The notes under the pieces are model-generated. The model saw nothing but the letters and a program-made list of their open reading frames with translations, did not search any database and was not told where the DNA came from. A stretch of DNA of 64,000 nucleotides, from assembly GCA_963708515.1 (NCBI GenBank), contig CAVPSX010000021.1, forward strand, positions 310,001-374,000, given 5' to 3'. This DNA is from JAPLJM01 sp963708515 (GTDB lineage Bacteria; Desulfobacterota; Syntrophia; Syntrophales; Fen-1087). A program made the translations under genes and the position numbers. Shown in pieces: positions 33,255 to 42,742 of the stretch. Numbering within the stretch: position 1 is the first letter of the stretch; each line of letters opens with the position of its first letter.

Positions 33255-34397
33255 ATGTCAAAAAGGGTTGCGATTGTATCGGTCGCGCAGAATGCCGGGG
33301 CCGAATCGGCGGACAACTTCTACGACCAGGCCTACCACGTCGCGCGCGAGGCGCTGGAGAAGGCCGGACTGACGCGGGAGGAGCTCGGAACGGTGGTGAC
33401 GGCCTCGTCGGACATTTTTCACGGCGGCATCTCCTGCGCCAACTCCTATTACTGGGAGACCACAGGGGCCTTTCTCAAGAACGCCTCACGGCAGGACGGC
33501 GAATCGCTGTTCGCCTTTTTTTACGGCGTCATGCGCATCCTGAGCGGGCAGTACGACACCGCGCTCGTGATGGCCCTCTGCAAGGGCTCGGAAAATCCCC
33601 CGAACGACGCCTGCACGCTGATGTTCGGAGAGCCTTTTTATCAGCGGCCGGTCGGACTGACGGAAACGATGGCGGCGGCGCTGCAGATGCAGCTTTACAT
33701 GGAAAAATACGGGATCACGCGCGAACAGTGCGCGAAGGTCGCCGTCAAGAACCTCGACAATGCCCGGCGCAATCCCTATGCCCACCGGAAAGGTCAATAC
33801 TCGGTCGAGGCCGTATTGAATTCGGGCATGCTGGCCGAACCGCTCACGGAGCTGGAGGCGGCGCCGAAGTCTGAAGGCATGGTGGCCCTCGTCCTGGCTA
33901 CGGAGGAAAAGGCAAAAAAGCTGACCGACAAGCCGGTGTGGTTCAAGGGCTACGGCAGTTCCCTGGACGCCTTTTTCCTGGGCGACCGCGACCTGCTGAA
34001 CGGACAATTGGGAAATGCGGCGGCACGGGCTTACAAGATGGCGGGCATCAGCAATCCCGGCAAGCAGATCGATCTGGCCGAGGTGACCGAGCCCTATGCC
34101 TTCCAGGAACTCATGTGGTACGAGGACCTGGGGTTTTGCGGCAGGGGCGAAGGCGGTAAATTTCTCGACAGCGGTGCCACGGCCATGAACGGTTCGTTGC
34201 CCGTCAATGTATCGGGCGGCGTTCTGGCCAACAATCCTTACGTTTCGCGCGGGCTCCAGCGGATCGTGGAAGCGACGCTGCAGATCCGCGGCGAGGCCGG
34301 CCAGCGGCAGGTGGAAAAGCAGGTGAAAACGGCATTGGCGCACGGAACACACGGATTTGCCGGGCAGTGCCACGCCGTGGCGATTCTTGGCAGATAG
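33255..34397 (+). CDS. Thiolase-fold protein, probably without nucleophilic Cys
   Basis: The 380-residue protein has the two-lobed thiolase fold. Its N-terminus VAIVSVAQNAGAESADNFYD and C-terminal half (AEVTEPYAFQELMWYEDLGF, SGGVLANNPYVSRG) align with SCP2/archaeal-type thiolases. Where the family has the catalytic Cys (as TCGSTG in the neighbour) this protein reads NASRQDGESLF, so it seems catalytically altered. The usual GHP is NNP. It begins an operon with a second thiolase and a DUF35 protein. A role as a non-catalytic partner subunit of the next gene is likely. Confidence 0.85.
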   Translation: MSKRVAIVSVAQNAGAESADNFYDQAYHVAREALEKAGLTREELGTVVTASSDIFHGGISCANSYYWETTGAFLKNASRQDGESLFAFFYGVMRILSGQYDTALVMALCKGSENPPNDACTLMFGEPFYQRPVGLTETMAAALQMQLYMEKYGITREQCAKVAVKNLDNARRNPYAHRKGQYSVEAVLNSGMLAEPLTELEAAPKSEGMVALVLATEEKAKKLTDKPVWFKGYGSSLDAFFLGDRDLLNGQLGNAAARAYKMAGISNPGKQIDLAEVTEPYAFQELMWYEDLGFCGRGEGGKFLDSGATAMNGSLPVNVSGGVLANNPYVSRGLQRIVEATLQIRGEAGQRQVEKQVKTALAHGTHGFAGQCHAVAILGR

Positions 34398-34409
34398 AAG
34401 GAGGAGGAT

Positions 34410-35576
34410 ATGGGAAGAGCAGTTGGCATTATCGGCGTGGGGCAGACCCATCACGGCCGGCGGACCGAATTGTCCTATCCGGAACTCGTGCGGGAAGCGG
34501 TCGTCAGGGTCTTTGACGATGCGGGGCTCACGCCTGCGGATATTGACGGCGTGGTGTCGGGTACGATGCCGTCCATGATGGAGGGAATCGCCCTGACCCA
34601 TTTTTATTTTGCCGATGCCATGCAGGCCGTCGGCAAGCCGATTCTCAAGACGGAGACCTGTGGTTCCACGGGGGTGTCCATCGCCCAGACCGCCTATTAC
34701 TGGGTTGCGTCGGGCATGGCGGACTGCGTGCTGGCCGTGGGTCATGAAAAGATGAACGAGGGCAACGCCCAGGCCACCATGACCACGGTCGTGGAGCCCT
34801 TTTATCAGCGCTATTTCATTGCCGGGGCGCCGGGCGTCTTTTCCATGCAGTCCCAGATGTGGGCGGACCGTTACGGCATCCCGGTAGACAAGATCCGCGA
34901 CGCGGCGGCCTATATCTCCGTGACGCACCATGACAGCGCCTTCGACAATCCCTACGCCCATGTCAAGCTCAGGGTGAGCATGGACGATGTCAAAAACGCC
35001 CGTCTGATCACCTACCCCGTGCGGCTGCTGGACGTCTGTCCGACCTCCGACGGGGCCTGCGCTTTGATTTTCGCCTCCGAGGACTTCGTCAGAAAGTCGG
35101 GCAAGAAAGCGGCCTGGGTCAAGGGGGTCGGTTATCGCGGCGAGGAATATTTCTTCGGCGACAGCGACAAGGGCGTCTGGCAGAGCGCCGTGCAGGCCGC
35201 CAAACAGGCCTATGACCAGGCGGGCATCACGAACCCGCTCAAAGAGCTCGATGTGGCCGAAGTCTATAATCCCTTTACGTTTCAGGAAATGCTCTTTTAT
35301 GAGTGCTTCGGTTTCTGCGGATTTGGGGAATCGCCCGATCTCGTACTGAGGGGAACCTTTAATCGGAAGGGCGAGCTGCCCTGCGATCCCTCGGGCGGCG
35401 TGCTGTGCACCAACCCCATCGGGGCCACTGGCCTGATCCGCGTGGCCGAGACGGCCCTGCAGGTGACAGGGAAAGCCGGCGCTCACCAGATTCCCGGCGC
35501 CAAACTGGCGCTCAGCCACGCCATGGGCGGCGTGGACCAGTTCAACGGCGTGATGATCGTGGGTTCGGAATTGTAA
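34410..35576 (+). CDS. Thiolase-family acyl-CoA C-acyltransferase
   Basis: The 388-residue thiolase-fold enzyme has the probable nucleophile Cys in KTETCGSTGVS, followed by MADCVLAVGHEKM. C-terminal motifs are EVYNPFTFQEMLFYE and SGGVLCTNPIGATGLIR, where GHP is replaced by TNP. Enzymes of this class cleave or form beta-ketoacyl-CoA. It is paralogous to the preceding gene (12-bp gap) and followed by a DUF35 protein, like the benzoylsuccinyl-CoA thiolase (Bbs) and archaeal acetoacetyl-CoA thiolase systems. The exact substrate is unknown. GGAGGAGG ribosome site. Confidence 0.88.
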   Translation: MGRAVGIIGVGQTHHGRRTELSYPELVREAVVRVFDDAGLTPADIDGVVSGTMPSMMEGIALTHFYFADAMQAVGKPILKTETCGSTGVSIAQTAYYWVASGMADCVLAVGHEKMNEGNAQATMTTVVEPFYQRYFIAGAPGVFSMQSQMWADRYGIPVDKIRDAAAYISVTHHDSAFDNPYAHVKLRVSMDDVKNARLITYPVRLLDVCPTSDGACALIFASEDFVRKSGKKAAWVKGVGYRGEEYFFGDSDKGVWQSAVQAAKQAYDQAGITNPLKELDVAEVYNPFTFQEMLFYECFGFCGFGESPDLVLRGTFNRKGELPCDPSGGVLCTNPIGATGLIRVAETALQVTGKAGAHQIPGAKLALSHAMGGVDQFNGVMIVGSEL

Positions 35577-35613
35577 AAACATTCAACGAATGATATAGAC
35601 GGAGGAAAGGATT

Positions 35614-36075
35614 ATGGCCAAGGAATACAAGACACTCATGACGGAGATCAGGCTGCCCTATGAAATATCATACGGCGCCACCTGGACGCGTTTTTTTGAG
35701 GGCATGGCGGAAAAAAAGATCTATGGAACGAAATGCGGCAAGTGCAACCGGGTGCTGGTTCCGGCCCGCAGTTTCTGCCCCCGCTGTTTCATTGACACAA
35801 CGGACTGGGTCGAGGCCGGACAGCAGGGCACATTGACGGCCTGGAGCTATGTCAGTTACCGGTACTTCGGGATGCCCACCGAACCGCCTTTCGTCAGCGC
35901 TCTGCTGCGACTGGACGGCACGGATGTGGATTTCCTGCACATGATCGGCGGCTTCGACATGAGCGATTTTGAACAGACCCGGAAAATCGTCAAAAACGGT
36001 ATGAAGCTCAGGGCCGTCTGGAAGGATGACCGCCAGGGACACATCCTGGATATCAAATACTTTGAACCGGCGTAA
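35614..36075 (+). CDS. DUF35 OB-fold zinc-ribbon protein (thiolase partner)
   Basis: The 153-residue protein has an N-terminal helix, a rubredoxin-like zinc ribbon with CGKCNRVLVPARSFCPRC, and an OB fold (about 65-150). DUF35 proteins bind acyl-CoA and channel substrate between thiolase and partner enzymes. It lies 37 bp after the second thiolase in the same direction, which strongly supports a three-part complex. Confidence 0.92.
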   Translation: MAKEYKTLMTEIRLPYEISYGATWTRFFEGMAEKKIYGTKCGKCNRVLVPARSFCPRCFIDTTDWVEAGQQGTLTAWSYVSYRYFGMPTEPPFVSALLRLDGTDVDFLHMIGGFDMSDFEQTRKIVKNGMKLRAVWKDDRQGHILDIKYFEPA

Positions 36076-36241
36076 AGTCCTCCCCTGTCCGGCGCTGCAA
36101 GCATGCAGGGATAGATGTTGCTTTCGTCTGGCAGCATGCGCAAGGAATTTGCAAGCAGTTGATCAATATATGTGGTTTGGGACCTGATTGGTGGCTGAAA
36201 CAGGAGAAGATTTTATAACAACATTTTAAAGGAGGAATTCT

Positions 36242-37573
36242 ATGAGTTGGCAAGAAGATTACAAAAGCAAGTTGATGTCCGCGCAGGAAGCAGCAAAGAT
36301 CCTTAAATCCGGCGACTGTTTTTGGTTTCCGCTGTTGATGGGTCAGCCGTCCATGCTCATTCCGGACGCCATTGCGGACAGGAAAGATGAACTCAAGGAT
36401 GTGGACTGGATCACGTGCCTGACCTTGAGACCGTACAAGCTTTTCAAGCCGGAATACAGGGATACCTTCAATTTTATCAGCGGCTTTTACAGCACCCCAC
36501 ACATGCAGCAGATGGCCGCCTCGGAATGGTCAAACTTTATTCCGTACCAGAGTTCGGACGCCGGGCGAAAATACGAACACAGGCAGAGGATCATGAAACG
36601 GCGCACCGGCATCGTCACCCAGGTGACGCCGCCCGACGAGCATGGTTTTGTCAATCTCGGTCTGGATACCTTCTACACCGAAGCAATCATGGACGCTTCT
36701 GAGTGGATCATCGGCGAAGTGAATCCCAATATGCCTAGAACGTACGGCCAGACGAACTTCCATGTCTCGAGATTTACCGCCTTCGTCGAGAACCCCAACC
36801 CCATTATCGCAGTTCCCACGCCCCCGGCGACCGACCTCGAGATTAAAATGGCCGAAAACGTAGTGGCCCTCCTGAAGGACAGAGACTGCATCCAGGTCGG
36901 CATCGGCGCCGTACCGGCCATGATCAGCAAGCTTCTTGAAAATTCGGGCCTTAAAGACCTTGGCATTCATACGGAGATGATGCCGGCCGGGACCCACAAG
37001 CTTGTTGAGAAGGGGGTTGTCACCTGCAAGTATAAAAAAGTCAATCCCGGCAAGATCGTTCTGGCCTTTACCCTGGGCGACAAGGAACTCTATGACTGGA
37101 TAGGGAACAACCCCATGTGCGAGTTCCGGCCGACCTCCTATGCCAACTATATCCCCGTGATCGCCGAGGAGGACAACATTGTAGCCATCAACGGGTCCAT
37201 CGAGGTGGATCTCACCGGTCAGGTCGTGTCGGAGTCCGTCGGCAATCTCATGAGAACGGGGACCGGCGGCCAGCTCGATTTTGTGATTGGCGCTTTTTGG
37301 TCCAAGGGTGGCCGGGCAATCAACCTGGTGCCCTCAACCACCATGAACGACACGGTTTCGCGGATCGTTCCCTATATCACCCAGGGAGCCCGTGTGACCG
37401 TACCCCGGCATTACACGGGGTATGTGGTGACCGAGTGGGGCGTTGCCGATCTCTACGGACGGTCGGAACCGGAGCGTGCCGTGGAGCTGATCAAGATTGC
37501 GCACCCGAAGTTCCGCGAGGACCTGGAGAAGGGGGCCCGCGAACGGGGCCTGCTCAAAAAGAAGAGTTTCTGA
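36242..37573 (+). CDS. Acetyl-CoA hydrolase/transferase family CoA-transferase
   Basis: The 443-residue protein belongs to the class I acetyl-CoA hydrolase/transferase family (4-hydroxybutyrate CoA-transferase-like). It shows GDCFWFPLLMGQP, VTPPDEHGFVNLG, VQVGIGAVP-type (CIQVGIGAVPAMI) and the probable catalytic Glu in NGSIEVDLTGQVVSES. A late HYTGYVVTEWGVADLYGRS matches the C-terminal acetyl-CoA hydrolase domain. It likely activates an acid produced or used by the thiolase set 166 bp upstream. Strong AAAGGAGG site. Confidence 0.92.
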   Translation: MSWQEDYKSKLMSAQEAAKILKSGDCFWFPLLMGQPSMLIPDAIADRKDELKDVDWITCLTLRPYKLFKPEYRDTFNFISGFYSTPHMQQMAASEWSNFIPYQSSDAGRKYEHRQRIMKRRTGIVTQVTPPDEHGFVNLGLDTFYTEAIMDASEWIIGEVNPNMPRTYGQTNFHVSRFTAFVENPNPIIAVPTPPATDLEIKMAENVVALLKDRDCIQVGIGAVPAMISKLLENSGLKDLGIHTEMMPAGTHKLVEKGVVTCKYKKVNPGKIVLAFTLGDKELYDWIGNNPMCEFRPTSYANYIPVIAEEDNIVAINGSIEVDLTGQVVSESVGNLMRTGTGGQLDFVIGAFWSKGGRAINLVPSTTMNDTVSRIVPYITQGARVTVPRHYTGYVVTEWGVADLYGRSEPERAVELIKIAHPKFREDLEKGARERGLLKKKSF

Positions 37574-37587
37574 CGGCTGACGTTTGC

Positions 37588-38868
37588 TCAGCGCCCGGCA
37601 TCGACGGCCCAGCGGTCATAGCGTAATAGCAGAAGCAATGCCGGCAGGGCCAGAAGCGTACAGATGGTAAAAAATGGAATCCAGCCGGCGGCGTCGGCCA
37701 GATAACCGGTCGGCGCCCCGGTCACATAACGGCTCACGGCCATCAGGCTGCTCAGCAGGGCATACTGGGTGGCCGTGAATCGCGTGTTGCACAGCCCCAT
37801 TAAAAGCGCTATGTAGGCCGCCGTCCCGAGCCCGCCGCAGAAGTTTTCCACCCCGATGACCACACTCAGAGCCCAGATCTGCCGGCCCGTGAACTCCAGC
37901 AACACAAAAGAGATCGTCGAAATCCCCTGAAGTAAGCCGAAGATGAACAGCGATTTTTTCAGCGTCCAGCGGGCCATGAGGGCGCCTCCGGCCAGAGAAC
38001 CGACAACAGTAGCAACCATGCCGAACCCCTTGAAGATCGTTCCGAGCTCCGTCCGGGAAAAACCGATATGCTTCAGGATATAGGGCGTTGTCATCTGGGC
38101 GGCGGCCACGTCGCCGATTTTATAGAGTACGACGAAAAGCAGGATTTCGATCGCACCCGGCCGCCTGAGAAATTCGACGAAGGGAAAAACAACCGCCTCC
38201 GTCAGGCTTTTCGGGGGTTCGATCGCCTTGCCGTCGGACGCCGTCCGGGAGGGCTCCCGGCACAGCAGCGTGGTTACGCACCCGACGGCCATCGCCCCTC
38301 CCATGATGATATAAACGGTCTGCCAGGACAGATGGTCGGACAGGATCAGGGCTGCAGCGCCGCTCACGAGGATGGCGATCCGGTATCCCATGATCCAGAT
38401 GCCGGCGCCGGCGCCGCGTTCTTCCGTTTCGAGGGACTCCGTGCGATAGGCGTCCAGGACAATATCCTGGCTGGCGCTGAAAAAGGCCACGGCCACGGCC
38501 AGAAAGGCGATCATCACGAGGTGGGAGGCCGGATGGAAAAAGCCCAGCAGTGCGATGGACACAATCAGGATCAACTGCGTGATGATCATCCAGCCCCGCC
38601 GGCGCCCAAGAAAAGGCGGCACATACCGGTCCATCAGGGGCGACCAGAGAAACTTGAAGGCATAGGGCAACCCCACGAGCGAAAAAAGCCCGATGGTCTT
38701 GATATCCACGCCCTCGCTCACCATCCACGCCGAAAGCGTCGACCCGGTCAGGGCCAGCGGCATGCCGGAGGAGAACCCCAGCACGAGCATGATAAGCATT
38801 TTCTTGCTCAGATAGATATTCAGAAGGGATAATCGTGTTTTTTTCTCGGGCTGGCGGGAATCTGTCAT
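37588..38868 (-). CDS. AmpG-like MFS permease
   Basis: A 426-residue, 12-helix MFS protein of the AmpG/acetyl-CoA transporter type, with GFSSGMPLALTGSTLSAWM, FKFLWSPLMDRYVPPFLGRRRGW and FFSASQDIVLDAYR, all family-specific. AmpG imports anhydro-muropeptides for wall recycling. The ATG overlaps the stop of the upstream amidotransferase (ATGA). The stop lies 14 bp from the convergent CoA-transferase gene. Confidence 0.92.
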   Translation of the reverse strand: MTDSRQPEKKTRLSLLNIYLSKKMLIMLVLGFSSGMPLALTGSTLSAWMVSEGVDIKTIGLFSLVGLPYAFKFLWSPLMDRYVPPFLGRRRGWMIITQLILIVSIALLGFFHPASHLVMIAFLAVAVAFFSASQDIVLDAYRTESLETEERGAGAGIWIMGYRIAILVSGAAALILSDHLSWQTVYIIMGGAMAVGCVTTLLCREPSRTASDGKAIEPPKSLTEAVVFPFVEFLRRPGAIEILLFVVLYKIGDVAAAQMTTPYILKHIGFSRTELGTIFKGFGMVATVVGSLAGGALMARWTLKKSLFIFGLLQGISTISFVLLEFTGRQIWALSVVIGVENFCGGLGTAAYIALLMGLCNTRFTATQYALLSSLMAVSRYVTGAPTGYLADAAGWIPFFTICTLLALPALLLLLRYDRWAVDAGR

Positions 38869-39635
38869 GGGCGGCGCCTTGCCGCTGCTTCAATGAAAGA
38901 CCGGAAAAGCCGGCGCTGGGACGGCTGATCCTGCATGCGTTCCGGATGCCACTGCACCCCCAGTAGGAAACGGCCGGACTTCGACCATGCGGAGCCCGGG
39001 GCCGGTTCGAGCGCCTCGATGACCCCATCGGCGCTCCAGGCCGAGGCGAACAGGCCCTCCCCCACGCTTTCAGGCCGGACGGCCTGATGATGGAAGGAAT
39101 TGACAGACAGCCCGGTTGCAGGGGCGCACCCGGTTGCCCGGGCGACAAGGCTGTCTTCCCGGATCGTCAGCGCATGCAGAAATGACGACTTCTCCCGCCC
39201 GCGGCGTTCCTCTTTTGTGTGGGGAAGCGGCTGTTTTCCCTGTGGCGGGACCCATTGCGTCCGAATATCCTGAATCAGCGCCCCGCCCCGCGCGATTGCC
39301 AGAAGCTGGTGGCCGCCGCAGACGCCCAGAACCGGCAGGTCCGTTTCTCCCAAAATGATTTCGGCGAGCGCAAGATCAAAACGGTCTCGCCGGGCATCGA
39401 CCAGTTCGTGATCCGGCTGCGCATGACCGCCGTAGCGCTGCGGCAGATAATCCCTTCCGCCGATAAAAAGAAACCCGTCAAGCAGTGGAAGAAGAGTCCG
39501 GACAGCCCTGGTGTCTTCAAAAGGAGGGATGCACAGCGGGATACCGCCGGCGCCTGAAACAGCGTCGATATAGGTCAGCGGCGCCAGTGCTTCGTCATTG
39601 CCCCCCTCGGTTGCCCCTGACAGGGACATATTCAT
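38865..39635 (-). CDS. Class I glutamine amidotransferase-like hydrolase (PuuD/peptidase C26 type)
   Basis: It shows FLFIGGRDYLPQRYGG, the nucleophile elbow LGVCGGHQLL with catalytic Cys, VNSFHHQAV and the His-Glu pair of VQWHPERMQ. The family hydrolyses gamma-glutamyl-amine bonds. The annotated frame lacks the family N-terminus. A start at 39690 overlapping the previous stop would give MMVSRPAVR and, after one shift near a run of seven G (39644-39650), join IIPPLIGMNMSLSG. So the true gene may begin at 39690. AmpG follows and overlaps, suggesting a wall-peptide recycling pair. Confidence 0.85.
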   Translation of the reverse strand: MNMSLSGATEGGNDEALAPLTYIDAVSGAGGIPLCIPPFEDTRAVRTLLPLLDGFLFIGGRDYLPQRYGGHAQPDHELVDARRDRFDLALAEIILGETDLPVLGVCGGHQLLAIARGGALIQDIRTQWVPPQGKQPLPHTKEERRGREKSSFLHALTIREDSLVARATGCAPATGLSVNSFHHQAVRPESVGEGLFASAWSADGVIEALEPAPGSAWSKSGRFLLGVQWHPERMQDQPSQRRLFRSFIEAAARRRP

Positions 39636-39686
39636 GCCGATAAGGGGGGGAATGATTGTTCGTGCGCACTGCCGGGCGGGAAACCA

Positions 39687-40133
39687 TCATGATGCTTCGT
39701 CCTTTTTGACCGGTAGGGGCTGCATGGCCCTGAAGATGCCCGCCAGGCCGATGACCAGAAAGATCCCCCCCGTAACCAGGCTCTGCATTTCCGCCTCGAT
39801 ATCCCGGGAAGCGATATAATTCAGCACGGCCTGTCCGATGCGGATGAGGCCGAAAATGGCAAAAAAAGCGGGTATGACAAAACTGAACATGCGTTTGGCG
39901 GCTGTATTGATCTGGGGCATGTTCCGCAGGTCCGGCGTCTTTCCGGATGCAGGTTTTTCCGGCTCCGGCCGACGCGGCTCAGCCCTGGACGACGGCACGG
40001 GTGACGGGGCGCTATGAAAAACGCTTTCCTCCTGGCCGGCGAGTGCCCAGAGAATTCTGTCCCGCTCCCGGGGATCTTTGATCTTCTTGAGTTTCTGGAT
40101 TAGTTCCCGGCGATCTTTTTCCGTAAACCGCAT
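39687..40133 (-). CDS. Hypothetical membrane protein
   Basis: The 148-residue protein has a charged N-terminal helix (TEKDRRELIQKLKKIKDPRERD), a Pro/Ser-rich linker (40-70), and two hydrophobic segments (about 82-103 and 117-136). AGGAGG precedes the ATG. Its stop overlaps a likely start of the amidotransferase gene, suggesting cotranscription. Family not recognised. Confidence 0.7.
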   Translation of the reverse strand: MRFTEKDRRELIQKLKKIKDPRERDRILWALAGQEESVFHSAPSPVPSSRAEPRRPEPEKPASGKTPDLRNMPQINTAAKRMFSFVIPAFFAIFGLIRIGQAVLNYIASRDIEAEMQSLVTGGIFLVIGLAGIFRAMQPLPVKKDEAS

Positions 40134-40238
40134 GGATGCACCTCCTGACGATCCTGGTCAGTATAAAGAAGCGGAGAATATTTGTCAAACAATCCGCAGG
40201 CAACGGGGCAATCCAATCCCCGGCGATGCAAAGGCCGG

Positions 40239-40949
40239 TCAGACCGCAACGCCCCCAAAGGCCTCATGAACGCCCCAGTTTCCCCGCAACGTTTTCTGCT
40301 GCAGGGCCCGCTTCAGCAGGCCCATAAATTCGCTGCGCGGGACATGGCGTCCCCCGAGGCTACCCAGATGGGCCGTGTAGACCTGGCAGTCGATCAGGGA
40401 AAAATCAAGGGCCTGCAACCGGCGGACCAGATCGATCAGGGCCGCTTTGGAGGCGTTGCTGACGTCCGAAAACATGGATTCGCCAAAAAAGCAGCGCCCA
40501 AGGGAAACGCCGTAGAGCCCGCCCGCAAGGACGTCTCCCTGCCAAACCTCTACCGAATGGGCAAAACCCAGCTTGTGGAGCCGGATATAAGCCGCCTGCA
40601 TTTCCGGCGTGATCCAGGTGGCGGCTTTCTGCTGCGGCCGCGGCTTCTGACAGGCGGCAATAACGGCGGGAAAGTTCCTGTCATAGGTGATCCGGATCAT
40701 ATCCTTTTTCAGAAATTGCCGCATACTCCGGGTAACTTTGAGTTCTTCCGGGAACAAGACGAATCTCGGATCGGGGGCCCACCAGAGAACCGGTTCCGCC
40801 TCCGAATACCACGGGAAAATGCCCTGCCGGTAGGCCTCCAGCAGCCGCCTTGTCGAAAGATCCCCGCCCACAGCCAGCAGACCGCTCCCGGATGCCAGAT
40901 GGACCGGCGGGAAAATCAACGCATCGGTCAATCGGAAAACAGGCATCAT
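40239..40949 (-). CDS. aat: Leucyl/phenylalanyl-tRNA-protein transferase
   Basis: It adds Leu or Phe to N-terminal Arg/Lys of proteins for ClpS/ClpAP degradation (N-end rule). Diagnostic segments are GLLAVGGDLSTRRLLEAYRQ with GIFPW, WWAPDPRFVLFP, HSVEVW, GGLYGVSLGRCFFGESMFS and DCQVYTAHLGSLG. The length of about 236 is normal. ATG 40949 is used, with AAGAG upstream; a TTG seven codons earlier is less likely. Confidence 0.95.
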   Translation of the reverse strand: MMPVFRLTDALIFPPVHLASGSGLLAVGGDLSTRRLLEAYRQGIFPWYSEAEPVLWWAPDPRFVLFPEELKVTRSMRQFLKKDMIRITYDRNFPAVIAACQKPRPQQKAATWITPEMQAAYIRLHKLGFAHSVEVWQGDVLAGGLYGVSLGRCFFGESMFSDVSNASKAALIDLVRRLQALDFSLIDCQVYTAHLGSLGGRHVPRSEFMGLLKRALQQKTLRGNWGVHEAFGGVAV

Positions 40950-41072
40950 CGGACTCTTATGCGTGCGCAAAACGCTGAAAAATGGTTCACAAGCGGCAAA
41001 TAAAAATCTTTTGCCCCGGCAGTTTTTTTAAGAGCTTCCGCAGTGTTCCGGTATTCATCCATTTGGGCGGGA

Positions 41073-42372
41073 TCATTGCCCCCGAGCAAAGACCTCATTA
41101 AAATCATAGGTCGTAAACGTCCCGTATGGCGCTTCCAGGATCTTGTTTACAAGATCCTCCCTGGCCAGGGCGAATTTCATGGCGTCCGGATAACCGATGA
41201 AGCTGTATTCCGTTATGCCGTCGTATTGCTTCGTCCGGGAGGCCGCCCTCAGGATTTCGATCATCTCCGCCGTACCGATCGTCCGGCCCTTTGATGCTAA
41301 ATCATCAAGTCGGTTCATCATTGCCCAGTAGCGATAATCGCCGGCCTGAAGCGACGATTGATAGCCGTTGGCCTGCGACACCGCCCCGGCATTCGCCCCG
41401 CTGTACCGGTAGAACGTGTTCGTCGTCAGGATGCTGAAGGGATCTTTCGGGTCCATGAACACGGGATCGCGCGTCTCGCCGCCGTAGGAATCCGTCTCGA
41501 ACGTCAGCGACGGATAATCCGCAGCCGCCAGATACCGGGCCGATACGGCCGTGTTGAATCCTCCAACCCGGGTCGTCCCCGAATTCTTCCAGTAATTCCA
41601 TGCCTCCTGCGGCGTCGCCGTTTGCTGCAGGGTCTCGCGGTAGATCAGATCGTTGTCAAGCATGTTTGTCGCGCGCCAGTCGGGAATGGACATGGCGCTG
41701 TGCGGCGCCAGGATCAGCCCCGAGTCGTTCATGCCCATATCCATGCCGATAAAGCCCGGCCAGTTGATTGCCACCGCGCGCTTGAGCCCGCTCCGGCCCG
41801 CTTCCCCACAGTACAAGCGTCTTGTTCCCCTTGACGGTCTTGAGCAGGCCGCCGCCCGAACCGACGGCCACCCGTGTGTCCCCGGCGGGGAAAGGGGTCG
41901 GCTGATAGAGCGTGATGTCTATTCCCGCAAGTCCTGCAGCGCCGGCAATGCTCAGCCTGTCCATGGCAAGGTTCGCATCGCTTTGATGCCATCCCACCGG
42001 CTCGGCGAAATCAAGGTGCTCCACGGCGCCGTTTCCATTCATGTCCATCCAGGCCCAAAGGATGTAGTCGCCGTGATCCAGATCCGCAATGGTGAAAATA
42101 CCCGGTCCGTTCAGGCATGCATACGCCGCCACATACTTTGAATTGAACACAGTCTTCTCGGTTTCGATCTTTCGGATCATGCCCCTGTTTTCGTATTTTA
42201 TGGCCAGCACATATACGGGAGCGGTCAGGCCGCCGGGGGCAAAGACCTGTCCGCTGATGGACCCTTTCCCAACGGTCCCACCACCGCCACACCCGGCAGG
42301 AAACGTCAACGCAAAGGCGGCAATCATGATCCATGCCGCAATCCGTGCCAATATCCTGATACTGATTGTCAT
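41073..42372 (-). pseudogene. Lipoprotein with C45-acyltransferase-like C-terminus, frameshifted
   Basis: From ATG 42372 (AAAGGA upstream) a lipoprotein signal ends TFPAGCGGGG. A carboxypeptidase-regulatory-like beta domain follows (ISGQVFAPGGLTAPVYVLAI, LDHGDYILWAWMDMNGNG). The frame then reads GGGLLKTVKGNKTLVLWG, and one shift near 41810 joins EAGRSGLKRAVAINWPGFIG, MGMNDSGLILAPHS and a long C-terminal domain ending at 41073. The second part resembles the peptidase C45 / acyl-CoA:6-APA acyltransferase family but its N-terminal Cys-nucleophile segment is not seen. It may be a fusion across a deletion as well as a frameshift. Function unclear. Confidence 0.6.
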
Positions 42373-42742
42373 GTCCGATCCTTTGCGGTAAAGATCGACC
42401 CTCATGGAGTCTCCATGACCGCTGTTAAATATGCACCCATAGCCATTGTTTCATACCACAGGATCGCCAAATTATCACCCTTCAATGACGGGGTTTCGGC
42501 GGAACGGCAAGGGAGCGTCTGAAAGGATGGTCCTGGCGAAAAATGATGCGGCTTTTTTGCAGGAATCTCCTTGACATCCAGGTCCATTCTTCCTAAGTTC
42601 GGCACGCTGAAAACAGTTTTTAATCCATATCACAGGATAATCGCTCTCCTGGACGATGTCCTGTCTGGATCAGGTCATGTCAGGCGCAAGCCATCCCGAC
42701 CTTTCGGGGTGGCTTTTTTTGCATTTGTGTGGGGAACTTTCT
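42373..42742. other. Divergent intergenic leader region
   Basis: Contains the promoter region of the broken lipoprotein gene (minus) and a plus-strand leader ending in a terminator (42690-42720) before the symporter. An inverted repeat-rich stretch (about 42640-42690, CTCCTGGAC..TGTCCTG, GATCAGGTCATGTCAGG) precedes the terminator. No gene. Confidence 0.6.
42690..42720 (+). terminator. Intrinsic terminator in the symporter leader
   Basis: GCCATCCCGA pairs with TCGGGGTGGC (10 bp, one G-U) around a 4-nt loop, followed by seven T. It lies only 22 bp before the symporter GTG start, with no gene in front on this strand, so it is a probable attenuator rather than a gene end. Confidence 0.75.

Noticed and set aside
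33486..35582. A 698-codon open frame on the minus strand across the thiolase genes
   Set aside because: The plus-strand thiolases are clear. The antisense frame is a high-GC mirror with His/Arg-rich composition and no domain.
42656..42742. Symporter start at ATG 42656
   Set aside because: The extension would contain the terminator hairpin; GTG 42743 has a proper ribosome site.
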